Below, piece after piece: positions 54,385-64,000 of a stretch of 64,000 nt of DNA. This stretch comes from Spinellus fusiger (taxonomy: Eukaryota; Mucoromycota; Mucoromycetes; Mucorales; Phycomycetaceae). Position 1 is the stretch's first letter. Each line of letters opens with the position of its first letter. The stretch lies in contig JALLLS010000074.1 in assembly GCA_025094145.1 (NCBI GenBank), positions 1-64,000 on the forward strand. Direction: 5' to 3'. Position numbers and translations under genes: made by a program. A model generated the notes under the pieces. It was not told the DNA's origin. It did no database searches and saw only the letters and a list, made by a program, of their open reading frames with translations.

Positions 54385-56067
54385 CTACATTATAACACAG
54401 TCTTGATGTCTGTTGTGTACCTTTTTATCAGTACCATGGTGTACTTCTTTTTGTAATGGATTCTGAGAATGCACAATATTCAAAAGATGGTCAAGACGTT
54501 GTTTGGCTATGGATAACCCGTTTTTTGCTGAGCGCTTATACCACATCTTAGCTTCATCCAAATCTATCTCAACACCAATTCCCATTTCAAAAAAGTAACC
54601 CACTGCATACTCTGCTTTTGAAAACCCCTTGTCTGCTGCTTTGCGTGCCCATAAATACGCATTGACATTGCTTTGTTCCAAAACACCCTCTGATCCTGTC
54701 AAGTACCATCCTGACAATGCCAATTCTGATTCTGGATCCCCTTGCTCTGCTGCCTTGCAATACCACGCAATGGATCGACGAGGATTTACATGACAATTCA
54801 ATGTACCAGTTTCATAAGCTAATCCAAGTTTGTATTGAGAATTAGCATATCCATTGCGTGCTGCTCGACAGAACAACTCGTGGGCATAGTCAGCGTCCGA
54901 AATTAAAGACATGATATCCTTTTTTTCATACAACAGACCCAGTTCATGAAATATCTGTGGGTAGTCTTCATCCATGGTGTTGGCTGCTCGTCGAATCCAT
55001 GAGATTCCTTCACGTTCATTTTTTGATATTCCCATAAACCCCTTTCGAAGTGCCATTCCTAGTTTATACATGGCAAAGGGACATCCTAGCCTTGACGACT
55101 TTTTGTAAAACTGAATGGCTCGTCGACTGTCTTGTTTGGTGCCTGTGCCTATCTCATAACACACCCCTGTACGGTAAATAGACATGGCATGGTTCTGCTT
55201 GGAGGCTTGTGAGTACAGATGGAATGATTTAACGGGGTCTGGGGAGATACCCATGCTGCCTGATCCATAGCAATTGGCAAGATAAAACTGGGCTTCTGCA
55301 TAGCCTGTTTTAATGATGGCCGAACCATGGGCTAATTTCTTGACAATTTTCTGGGCTTCTAATACCATTTCTTCTCTTGTCTTTATAGTAATATCAAAAT
55401 CAAGGTCTTCTAGTGGCATGGTAGAGGCTGCTTCCACAAGGTACATGGCAAATTCCAGTGTGAATTGAGGGTCCTTTAATCTATTGGCTTCTTCACGATA
55501 AAAAGATAAGTATTCCATGGTAGGAGGAGGGAATTTACTAGGCTTTGATTTTCTGCCTGACTTGTAGGCGGCTAAAAGTGAGCTTTCTGGAGAATAGTCT
55601 TCATCTACAATCATAATACTTTCTGCATTCACGGGCTGTAGTAATTGTATAGGATTGGTTGTTTTTGCTGTCGGATTGTAATAATAATTCCGAAGCAGAG
55701 CAGTGTCATTTTCAGATGAATTAGCGAAAGAGGTGTATTGTGTGGATACCTTCAGAGGCATGTGTGTAGTGTTGTTCAAAGATGAAGCATTATATACAAC
55801 AGAGTCCTGGTTCTGGTTCTTAAGAGACGCAGTACTGTTGTTATGACTGTAGAGTATATGTGTGAGCAGGTCGCTAGCACTGAGTTGTGTAAATGCATTG
55901 TATTCTGATGAGGACTTCTCTGTAATTGCAGGAGACGAGATTTCACTTGACTCAACACTAATAAAGGTGGCATTTCTTAATGGTGAAGGCTGATATCTCT
56001 TGGTCTGTGAAGAGAAGCCTTTTACAGAGATATTTTGATAGGGTGAAGAATCAATATTTGCTGGCAT
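54385..56067 (-). CDS. SKT5: Skt5/Chs4-like chitin synthase activator with Sel1 repeats and a CaaX end
   Basis: In fungi this family recruits and activates chitin synthase at the growing wall. One exon, 560 residues. The first 180 or so are serine/asparagine-rich and probably disordered. Then comes EYLSFYREEANRLKDPQFTL, followed from about residue 255 to 525 by a row of Sel1-type repeats (AEAQFYLANCYGSG, SIYRTGVCYEIGTG, AMYKLGMALRKG, SQYKLGLAYETGT, SELALSGWYLTGS, AEYAVGYFFEMGIG). The last four residues are CVIM, a CaaX box for farnesylation that would hold the protein at membranes; yeast Skt5 also ends in a CaaX box. The first ATG gives a complete protein. It is followed on the same strand, 378 bp upstream, by the CCDC97-like gene. 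Confidence 0.92.
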   Translation of the reverse strand: MPANIDSSPYQNISVKGFSSQTKRYQPSPLRNATFISVESSEISSPAITEKSSSEYNAFTQLSASDLLTHILYSHNNSTASLKNQNQDSVVYNASSLNNTTHMPLKVSTQYTSFANSSENDTALLRNYYYNPTAKTTNPIQLLQPVNAESIMIVDEDYSPESSLLAAYKSGRKSKPSKFPPPTMEYLSFYREEANRLKDPQFTLEFAMYLVEAASTMPLEDLDFDITIKTREEMVLEAQKIVKKLAHGSAIIKTGYAEAQFYLANCYGSGSMGISPDPVKSFHLYSQASKQNHAMSIYRTGVCYEIGTGTKQDSRRAIQFYKKSSRLGCPFAMYKLGMALRKGFMGISKNEREGISWIRRAANTMDEDYPQIFHELGLLYEKKDIMSLISDADYAHELFCRAARNGYANSQYKLGLAYETGTLNCHVNPRRSIAWYCKAAEQGDPESELALSGWYLTGSEGVLEQSNVNAYLWARKAADKGFSKAEYAVGYFFEMGIGVEIDLDEAKMWYKRSAKNGLSIAKQRLDHLLNIVHSQNPLQKEVHHGTDKKVHNRHQDCVIM

Positions 56068-56445
56068 ACTATAAGATAATGGAGAAAGAAAAGATGATGA
56101 ACCAGTAATCTATGCTACAATAAGCAAAGAGACGTGGAATAAGAAATATGCGTTCCATTCACATGTGTTCTAAGCTACCCTACTTTTACAGATTCTTTTT
56201 TTTTCCTTTTTCCCTTTTCATCTTTATCACAATTAAGAAGAAATTTACTTTTGCATAGGACATATCTGAATACTATAGGCAAGGTGAAATGATGTTTTCC
56301 TTTGTTGTCTGATAGAAATCAAAGAGAAATGAATAAGAGAAAAGAGAAATAGAAAAGGGCAGCTGGTATTTCAATATTCATTAAGTATTCTATGGACAGG
56401 CGTGTAATTCATAAAAAGTCAGCAACTATATACAGAGATATCATG
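56068..56445. other. Region between the Skt5-like and CCDC97-like genes
   Basis: Upstream region of the Skt5-like gene and 3' region of the next one. It holds a pyrimidine-rich run near 56,195-56,220 on the plus strand. No gene seen. Confidence 0.6.
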
Positions 56446-57711
56446 TTAATAATCCATCTCTCCAGTGTATTCTGATGGTCCGTGCGTATCCATACTCTCA
56501 GACTCCTCATCATCAAAGTAAGTGTCATGAACATCACATTCTTGCTGTTCAAGATCATCATAGGCCTTATAGAATATATAATTTAATGACAAGTGAAAAG
56601 AATACGCATTATTAACAGCCCACCTCATTATAGTCCACTGTGCTATAATCAAAATCAGTCTGGTAAAATGAATATAGTTAGAATTGACTAATAAAACAAT
56701 AAGAATATTTACGTCTTGTCCCGATAAAAAGCGTTCTTCCATAATACGTATAAACTCTTCTCTTTGATGTTTACAGAGGGCACTATTAACTTCTCTCTCT
56801 TCCAAAGAATCGTCCATTGTATCGTCCATGTCTAAATCTCCTGGAAGTTCTTGCATTATCTCATCTTCACCCGAGTTATATAAAGGTTTCTGTTTTGTAT
56901 CTTGCTTAAGAATGTCTGTTTCTTCTAATGAAGTATGCCTTTTAACCTCAATTTTTTCAGTATTTTCTTCCTCTTCTTCTTCCTCCTCTTCCTCCTCCTC
57001 CTCCTCTTCGATCTGTTCTTCTTCAATCTCTCTTTGACGCCTCAATTGATTCTCTGCATAATCTCGATCAATATCACTCAATACACGCTGTACTAGACTA
57101 ATATCCTTTGAAAATGGCTTTGATAGATCATGAGCAGGTACATGTTGACCAATAAAGTACTCATATAGTATAGGATCTCGAAGACGAAGTGCTTCATCCT
57201 CATAATAATCTGAGCCACGCAAGACAGATTTGAGGTACTCAAACCGTCTGTTACGTATAGTTGTGTATAGGCGAGATCTATGAGGTCTTGGCTGCAGAAT
57301 ATAAGCTACTGGTGCTGGTGGAGGAGTGGAGGGTGGTGAAGCCATTGGACTTTCTTGTAACAAATGTTGAATATGGAAGTTCACTTCATAGTCGTCTAAA
57401 CTCCAGTCAAGAGAGAGAGAATACATACAGTTTAAGCTAGAGAGTGAGCCAAGATAGTATCTTTTTTTTCTCATTATGGTGCAGTGTTTACCTGTTAGCA
57501 CTTGGAATTGTCTTAGTATACTGTTGGGTAGGTAATGGCCCCATTTACTAAGGAAAAGACCTGGGTCTTCTTGCAACAACAAACTCATTCTTTGTAGCTT
57601 TTCTTCTTTCGTGGGTTCTTGTTCATCTTTCTTTAGGCTTTTGAATTGGATAGTGTCCAAGTGTTCCTCCACATAAGAGAGGATTCTTTCTTTACTGTAG
57701 GTGTCCAACAT
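56446..57711 (-). CDS. CCDC97-like protein (DUF2052 family)
   Basis: The family's exact role is unknown; animal CCDC97 is linked to the SF3b part of the spliceosome. Four exons: 57,711-57,492, 57,395-56,713, 56,659-56,624 and 56,565-56,446, with introns of 96, 53 and 58 bp, all in frame. Visible blocks are WGHYLPNSILRQFQVLTDDY across the first junction, then YEVNFHIQHLLQE, RRFEYLKSVLRGSDYYEDEA, LRDPILYEYFIGQHVP, a glutamate-only run near 56,980-57,030, EEFIRIMEERFLSGQDTDFD, YSTVDYNEAYDDLE and YFDDEES. The D-x-x-x-Y-x-x-V-D-x-N-x-x-Y-D-D-L block is the best family mark. Without splicing the frame reads through all three introns, which gives a wrong, longer protein. Confidence 0.8.
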   Translation of the reverse strand: MLDTYSKERILSYVEEHLDTIQFKSLKKDEQEPTKEEKLQRMSLLLQEDPGLFLSKWGHYLPNSILRQFQVLTGKHCTIMRKKRYYLGSLSSLNCMYSLSLDWSLDDYEVNFHIQHLLQESPMASPPSTPPPAPVAYILQPRPHRSRLYTTIRNRRFEYLKSVLRGSDYYEDEALRLRDPILYEYFIGQHVPAHDLSKPFSKDISLVQRVLSDIDRDYAENQLRRQREIEEEQIEEEEEEEEEEEEEEENTEKIEVKRHTSLEETDILKQDTKQKPLYNSGEDEIMQELPGDLDMDDTMDDSLEEREVNSALCKHQREEFIRIMEERFLSGQDVNILIVLLVNSNYIHFTRLILIIAQWTIMRWAVNNAYSFHLSLNYIFYKAYDDLEQQECDVHDTYFDDEESESMDTHGPSEYTGEMDY

Positions 57712-58051
57712 GAGCTATAGAATATAAATGTGTGGATGATAACTGCGATGCTTTGATGAGCCTTTAAGTATTCCTCTCTGTGACAGCTAAACAGTATCAA
57801 AAGTCTTCTCTATTATTTTCTTGAAAAGGGCGCCTGCATTGAATCCTGTGTTTTGCTTCACAATGGAGCATACTTTCCAAGTAAACAAAGAAAAGGCCTC
57901 TGAGAGAGAGAAAAAGAAAGCCTATCTTATAAAAATGCACATAACCTTACATTATGTCTATTATGTTAGAATGACTTGAATGGGGTTTATGAATATCTCT
58001 CTCACCTCTCTTCCAGCAGTGAAAACACAACGTAATGCACCAAAATGAATA
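57712..58051. promoter_or_regulatory. Shared upstream region of two divergent genes
   Basis: 340 bp between the ATG of the CCDC97-like gene (minus) and the proposed ATG of the large plus-strand gene. No clear TATA box or palindromic site was picked out. Confidence 0.3.
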
Positions 58052-61000
58052 ATGACTATGATATGCACCAAAAATAATAATGCTACAATGATAAACATAC
58101 CCACGTACTTATGCGTACACTATAGAAATGTGTTTTTGGACACTTGCAACAAAGTATTTCAAGAAACACTAGTATTTTATGATCAAAGTACAGAAGCCAA
58201 AAAGGCTCTTCATACAGTATTATTCAGAGCCTGGAGACATGGAAAAGGTATATTCTAAAAGAGTCAGACTGCAAAGAGAGTCTGGATAAGAAAGAATGGG
58301 CTAAATAGGTCTGCTACCATAGAAAGCAAAGAGAACTTTGCAGTGTCTTCTTATAGCAGAACTATAAATGGTTATGAATACCTTGCATGTCTTGGTCACT
58401 TTGTTCTGTTTGAGCATCTGTTTCCTACTCTTTATGCATTAGCACCCGAGGTACATACCTTCTCTCTCTATTTGTAAACAGGGTGCAACCTATCTATTGA
58501 TGCCTGGTTCTATTAGTCTGCTTTGGAGGCACTTCAAGAGCTTCTCCCTGTAGCTGGAGAGTGGCAGCAACAATTAATGCCAGTCTATCTTCACATTTGT
58601 CTCAGTCATCAACACAGAACAATGTCTTCACAAATACTAGATGTATGGAATAATCCACAATTCAAACTAAATGGTAATGTAATACACTATAAATACAACA
58701 AAGATCTGACGCTTAGAATAACTGTTTTTTTTTTAAAAAAAAATTAAGACAAAGAGGTGTTATCACAAATACTCTCCATGTTAAGAATAGAGCTTAAGAA
58801 TCTTCTACCTTTAAGGCAGTCTTCTACTCTCAATCCTCTATTCATACATACACAAGAAGGAATGGATCTTAATAGACTCAATATTCTTTCTACTGTTGCA
58901 CTCTCTCTTCTCTCACAAGATGATTCTGAACTACCCACAACAAAAGACCAAACCAATGAAGCATTTATTATTCAGCTTGTTGCTGCCATTGATATTTATC
59001 TAAAGAAATTGGTGTTATCAAGTATATACACTTCTCAAGATACATCAAAGAGAAAGATGGTTACATCAACAAATAAGGATGTCAAGAAGCAAAGAATACC
59101 AGTGGACAGGTCCATGGAGAATAGGTAAGCTACTGTTATTTGTAGATACGTCTATATAAAAAGTTTGATAGATGACTCAACTTCCTATTTTCTTTCTTTC
59201 TAGTTCAAGTCCTGTGGTGCTTATAGACCACTGGAGAGAAACAGTTCAGTCCATGAATCTGTCATCTAACGATACACATAAACATACATTTATTTTATTA
59301 TGTCAATCCCTACGTGATCAGTGTCCGCCTAGTTTGACAAATGTTCCCAATGAACATGCCTCTGCTGGTCTTGGTAGAATAGACGATGACACTCAACATA
59401 TAGGATGGACAGAGAAGATATACACATCCTTAATCCATAGATTGAATACAAAGCTACCCTCTCCTTCCAAACTTGATACATCTTTATTAGACTGCAAAAT
59501 GTGGTGTCTTTATGTATTGCATAACCAGAGTGGAGGATGGAAATCTGTTTTAAAAGTGATGATTCAGTTCTGTGATCTTTGGACAAGGTATTATACTCAT
59601 AGAATGAGAGAGAGAGAGAGAGTGTGTGTGTGTGTGTGTTTGTACCTTTCGATTGACTTTCTATTGACTAATGGTTACAAATAGTGAAATGACGGACCCA
59701 AGTTACATGAAAGTGTTCTCAGTTATGATCTCAAAAGAAAATCTTGTTGTAGAGTTATACCATCGGTTGTGCAAATTTATAGAATTACACACTTTATATG
59801 GTTCTATGCATGCTAATATCAGTATGATCAAGGTAAGAGAGACAAACACCACATGGCCATAGGCATATATTATCTAACTTTTAATATCTTTCATTATGTA
59901 TAGGGATTCTGTGGATTACTATACAAGTCTCTTTATGCTATCTCATCCCTTCAAGATTTATTAGCTTTCCAAGAACAAGTGCTGTGTGTTCAGTAAGTCC
60001 AACAAGGAGTATCCTGTAAGAAAGCAATGTACACACTACTTAAGGAATGATTGTTCATAGGAAAAAGAAAGAGAGCATTAAACAGCCAACTTTCCTACGA
60101 CTGGATCTATGGAGCATAAATTTTGAACTAGAGCTTACAAAAACAACAAATAAGATTGTACTTACTCAGGAAAATGACCAAGAGAACAATCACTTATTAC
60201 AAAATACTTCTTTGGAGACAATGGTATCAGAAGAACTTATTCGTAGTTTAACAGTGGTAAATGTTTTTATTTATTTATTACTCTAGGTGGTACTTTCTAA
60301 AGTGTCTTATTACTATTATTAATATTCTTTGTTGTGGTTTTTTAGCTTTCTATACTATGGCCTTATCGAGTGATTGAAGAGTTGGTAGTGTTGTGCTTTC
60401 AAAACAAAAAAATCTACCTTGCTATTGTACCTTTGCTTAGGAAATTGAAATATTTATGCTTATTTAAAGCAGAGCCCTCGTCTGAGGCCTTACTCCTGAG
60501 TGTCCTTAAAGATATTCTATATTCAGATGATTTTTCACGGAAAAGCTATAACCTTGGAAATATAGTAACTTTTGTAAGGAGCTGCTGTCAAGATGTAAGA
60601 AGAATACACACGCACATGTGTTATTGAGTATCTACTTATACTATGAATAGCCTTCAAATACCAGTGTTCCTCCGTTCTTGTTATCCTGCAAGACTCTAAA
60701 AAACACAACGGACATCATACTTAATGCAAAGGATTTATCAGAGAATTGCTTGTTAGATAGCCTGAACAGCTTTAATATCCAAGAAAAACACTCAACAAAA
60801 ACTGCTAGTGTGGCATCACTTCAGCTTACCCTGACTTTATTGAATGCACTTGTTGACATTGAAAATACACATAGCTTGGAGTGGCTGGATTTATTCAAGT
60901 CAATGCTTTCACTCAAGACATTGGAAATAGAGACACTGGCCGTACTTCAATGCAAACCTTTTGATTTTGCCCACTCTTTGAGTTATTGGATGGATAAGCG

Positions 61001-62734
61001 AAACACAATGCATCCATTCCCGGCAGGCATCAGAGTCCAGGAATGGGATATGGTCTCAAGCTATTTCAAGAGATTTGGGGATATTCTAAAACAAACATTT
61101 GAATGGATTAGTAGTCAATCGATTGATATAGAGAGTCATTCTCAATCAAAGGAGCCATTTTCTCAAACCTTCAAAAGAGATGCTCAACAATTCTTTCAAG
61201 AAATCCATATCTATGGTAATATTTTCTTATATAGTCTATACATAAAAGATGAATGACTTACCTGATTTATATATTTATATTAGATTGGAAAACGCAGCTT
61301 CAGTGGTATGATGTCTACAAAGAAGCCATTCATCTTTTAGGATTGAGCTCTCCTCAAATCAAAATTCCCAACTCTGTATATATCTTGACTGGTGCAATGA
61401 ATGGTCTCTTTTCAATGGATACATTTGAAGATAACGAATACTCTGCTTGTGAAGTAAATGCATGGGCACTCTTACTGAATGCAGTAAAACTTTCCAAGAC
61501 TCTATTAGACAATATTTTCATGGTAAGTCCATACTTTGGCTTTTCAGATACACATTTTTATTATATAATGCCTTATTATAGTACAAAGAGTCTTGGAAGC
61601 AAAATATAGCCGTTTTATGGAAACATCCCAATGTATCTACTCTTGTAATTGAATGTCTTTATCGAGTCATCCATCCTACCGTGTCCCTGACGTTACATAA
61701 AGAATATGAACGTTTGTTGGTTGATTTCATACAACAGTTGTTTTATTCTTTTGATTCTTTATCCTTGATTCGAGAATATAATTATCCCATTCCCGAGATG
61801 TCTCATTATGTTGTGCTTCTGACTGAAAAGGGTAATCTTTAGCTTGATAAATATACTTGCATTCATTCTAATACTTACACATGCATTTATTGAATAGATT
61901 GCAAGCTATTCTTTAGTATTTTATATGCCGTCAGACTTATCCATTATCAAGGCTCTTCTTCTATATCAGAAAATGAGAAAAACACTACCAATAAGGCCTC
62001 AAACGAATTGTATTATGTTACAGGGATTATTAAAACTCTTCAGGTAGGTTGTAGTATAGAAAACACGGTGTCTTGAAATAAGATAAATTAACTTTTACCT
62101 TTAGAATATCGCTGACTGGTCTGTTCTCTCTTCTTCTAGCCACCGACTAAGTGGAAAGAATTCACTTTCTTTAGGTCGCATTCGAGAAATCCTTGATGAT
62201 AATACCATTCTAAAGATGAACAAAGTAGAGTATTCAGATTTAAACTCATATATACCCTCGGAACTCACCGAGGCTCAAGAAACAACGTTCCAGGAAGACA
62301 TTGTGAGCAATATCTACTATCCATTTTGGGATGCCGACAAAAGATCTGCAAGATCACTTTCCTTGATGACACTTCTAGCACTATGTCATGCAAGTCAGTC
62401 TATTGAAAATCCGGAATCACATGAGGTTATTCGAATCTTTTTGCTTCAGATTGTTGATGTTTTACGTGAAAATGAGTTCAAACAAGAGTTTTATCGAGTT
62501 GCCGAGGGTCAAGTACGCAATAGGATTGAGAAATGGAGAAAGATGAAGACATTCAAAAGATGCCTTATTCCCCGTCCTATTCTCACTTTAGAGGAAGAAG
62601 GCTTTGTGAAGCCATATATTGATCAACTTCCAAATCGTAAACATGCATATGTTATTATGAAAGCACTCGAAATAATTGATAAACCTATACCTAACAAAAA
62701 CAGAAAATCTCAAGCCATTTATTTGACTCCTTAG
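58052..62734 (+). CDS. Large many-exon protein of unknown family
   Basis: About 14 exons joined by short GT...AG introns in a consistent frame. The first supported exons are 58,052-58,246 (FLDTCNKVFQETLVFYDQST), about 58,319-58,451 and from about 58,517 (ALEALQELLPVAGEWQQQLM). Later exons begin near 58,747, 59,204, 59,690, 59,903, 60,061, 60,345, 60,652, 61,285, 61,581, 61,897 and 62,104. The total is roughly 1,250 residues. It is mostly leucine-rich helices without signal peptide or membrane spans, like an all-helical repeat scaffold. A short basic patch (TSKRKMVTSTNKDVKKQRIP) could be a nuclear signal. The C-terminus looks best conserved: FWDADKRSARSLSLMTLLAL, then VRNRIEKWRKMKTFKRCLIP and RPILTLEEEGFVKPYIDQLP. 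I considered Urb2/Npa2-like ribosome-assembly factors but the C-terminus does not fit what I know of them. Start and some exon ends are uncertain. Confidence 0.75.
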
Positions 62735-64000
62735 ATTTTTACTTCTTGCTCTTACTTTAAATAAATTTCACAAGGCCTCACTTATTTGTAAGTGTATAGA
62801 TGACTGGTCTTCTTCCTCTCTCTGGCCATATTTTATACAATTATTAGTTTATTTTAGTGTGCTAAATAATATTTATTAATCTATTTATGTTTTATTTATT
62901 TATTTTATTTATAAATAAAATAAATAATGATAATAATAAAAACAGTGTAGAGCAGCGTCTATCTCTGACCTTACACGTAAAGTTCAAATTTATATTTATT
63001 TTTTTGGGATGTTGTGCTAATCATGCATTAGGCCTGATAACCACCCTATGATAGCTTTTGAAAAGAAAATTTGGATATACATAGAATTACTTCAAATATA
63101 AGAGTGGAAAAAATAAAATATAAAGAAAAAGGACACAGGAAGCTAGAAATACATAAAACCTTGGATTGAGAAGAAAATGAGAGAAAATGACAGTAAATGG
63201 TAATGAATAAATAAATATTCAAAAGGCCATACATTCAGCAAGTAAAGCAGAACACTAAAAAGATAACCATCCTTCTGTAGCGATTCTAAATCCAGCGAGA
63301 GATACTTCATTGCATGTAAAGTGATGAGTAAAAAGATGGGACCTTAGAACGTATATTTTCTTTTATATTTACACTTTATCTTGGTAGTGTCATATCTTTA
63401 CGAAATTATTAGATATGGACATGTCAATTATCTTTTCTTTTATAGTTCTCTCTTCATTTAATATTAATAATTCTCAGTCAGGTTGAGATTTATGTCTATT
63501 ATTTATGCAATATCAGAAATGGACTTGCTGTTTATTAGTGATTCCTGAACAGTAATAGACTTTATCTGAGGGCGAGTGCTTCATTGGTTTATTTCTGTGG
63601 TTATTAAAGGTTTGGATGATTGTAGGTCAGAAAAGTTAAAATAATGTAGTGTAATAATTAGGGATAGTGATATGTATATGTCTATTCATTGAAATATAAT
63701 TGGAGCTTGAAGTCTTTGTATCTCTTAAATTAGTTCAGTGTAAGATACTACAGAAATGTATTCTACTGTATCGTTTCACAATACACAGAAACATGATGAC
63801 TGGCCTACTTTCTAGTTGTAATCAATTTTACCTGATAAAGATACTGCACTATACTGATCTGTGGCACCATATATCATGTCTATACCATGGTAGATCGATC
63901 ATTCTCTATTTTTACATCAAATCACACTATAGTCTTTGAGTGAATAATATAGAACAATAGCTTCAGAGGGAAAAAAAGAGATAAATCCCACACAAAGCAT
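62735..64000. other. AT-rich 3' region without a recognisable gene
   Basis: It includes a perfect short palindrome of ATTTATTTATTTTATTTATAAATAAAATAAAT type near 62,893-62,927. No family motif is seen in the short frames. Confidence 0.6.

Noticed and set aside
62893..62927. AT-only palindrome as a transcription terminator or origin
   Set aside because: It consists only of ATTTATTT text, common in this base composition; no supporting context.
1..64000. CRISPR arrays, bacterial operons or ribosome binding sites
   Set aside because: No regularly spaced direct repeats were seen, and the genes have spliceosomal introns, so this is eukaryotic DNA.

Overview
The window looks like nuclear DNA of an early-diverging fungus, most likely Mucoromycota (Mucorales). 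It is AT-rich, the protein genes have short introns (about 40 to 100 bp) with GT...AG ends, the conserved genes are fungal (a Skt5/Chs4-type chitin synthase activator with a CaaX end, a TALE homeobox factor, Atg6, an Ede1-like EH protein), and the gene-poor part is full of decaying Tc1/mariner-like, IS630-like, LINE and TnpB/Fanzor-like sequences. The species call is inference; the gene calls rest on visible motifs and on splicing worked out by hand.

Layout. 1-24,400 is a transposon graveyard with almost no host genes. It holds one intact Tc1-like element with perfect 30-bp ends (563-1921), several broken Tc1-like copies, an IS630-like element with a deleted middle (6964-8062), a probable TnpB/Fanzor relic (16,039-16,503), and a family of about 1.85-kb elements ending in CACACC(C/T)AAAGA. 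Two members of that family form a 4.4-kb inverted pair at 19,991-24,367; a second, oppositely arranged pair lies at about 3,250-6,853. The one plausible host gene here is a small secreted cysteine-rich protein (9859-10,281, minus).

24,576-45,693 is gene-rich: DTWD1-like tRNA acp3U transferase (-), SDH4/SDHD membrane anchor (+), Ede1/Eps15-like EH protein (-), then a 5.4-kb stretch rich in simple repeats, a TALE homeodomain protein (+), eIF2B-beta (+), Atg6/Beclin (+), mitochondrial ribosomal protein mL59 (-), ESCRT-II Snf8/Vps22 (+) and a Ddp1/Aps1-type Nudix phosphohydrolase (+). Several neighbours are very tightly packed: Atg6 and mL59 converge with 18 bp between their stop codons.

45,700-54,300 is a second repeat block: a LINE relic whose reverse transcriptase core is gone, two Tc1-like relics facing each other, and a second, different TnpB/Fanzor-like C-terminal relic. 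54,385-62,734 returns to host genes: Skt5/Chs4-like (-), a CCDC97-like protein (-) and a large many-exon gene I could not place in a family (+). The last 1.2 kb shows no gene.

The host genes are unrelated housekeeping functions (tRNA modification, respiration, endocytosis, translation initiation, autophagy, endosomal sorting, inositol pyrophosphate turnover, cell wall) and do not form one pathway. Atg6, Snf8 and the Ede1-like protein all act in endomembrane traffic, but I see no sign that their closeness is functional.
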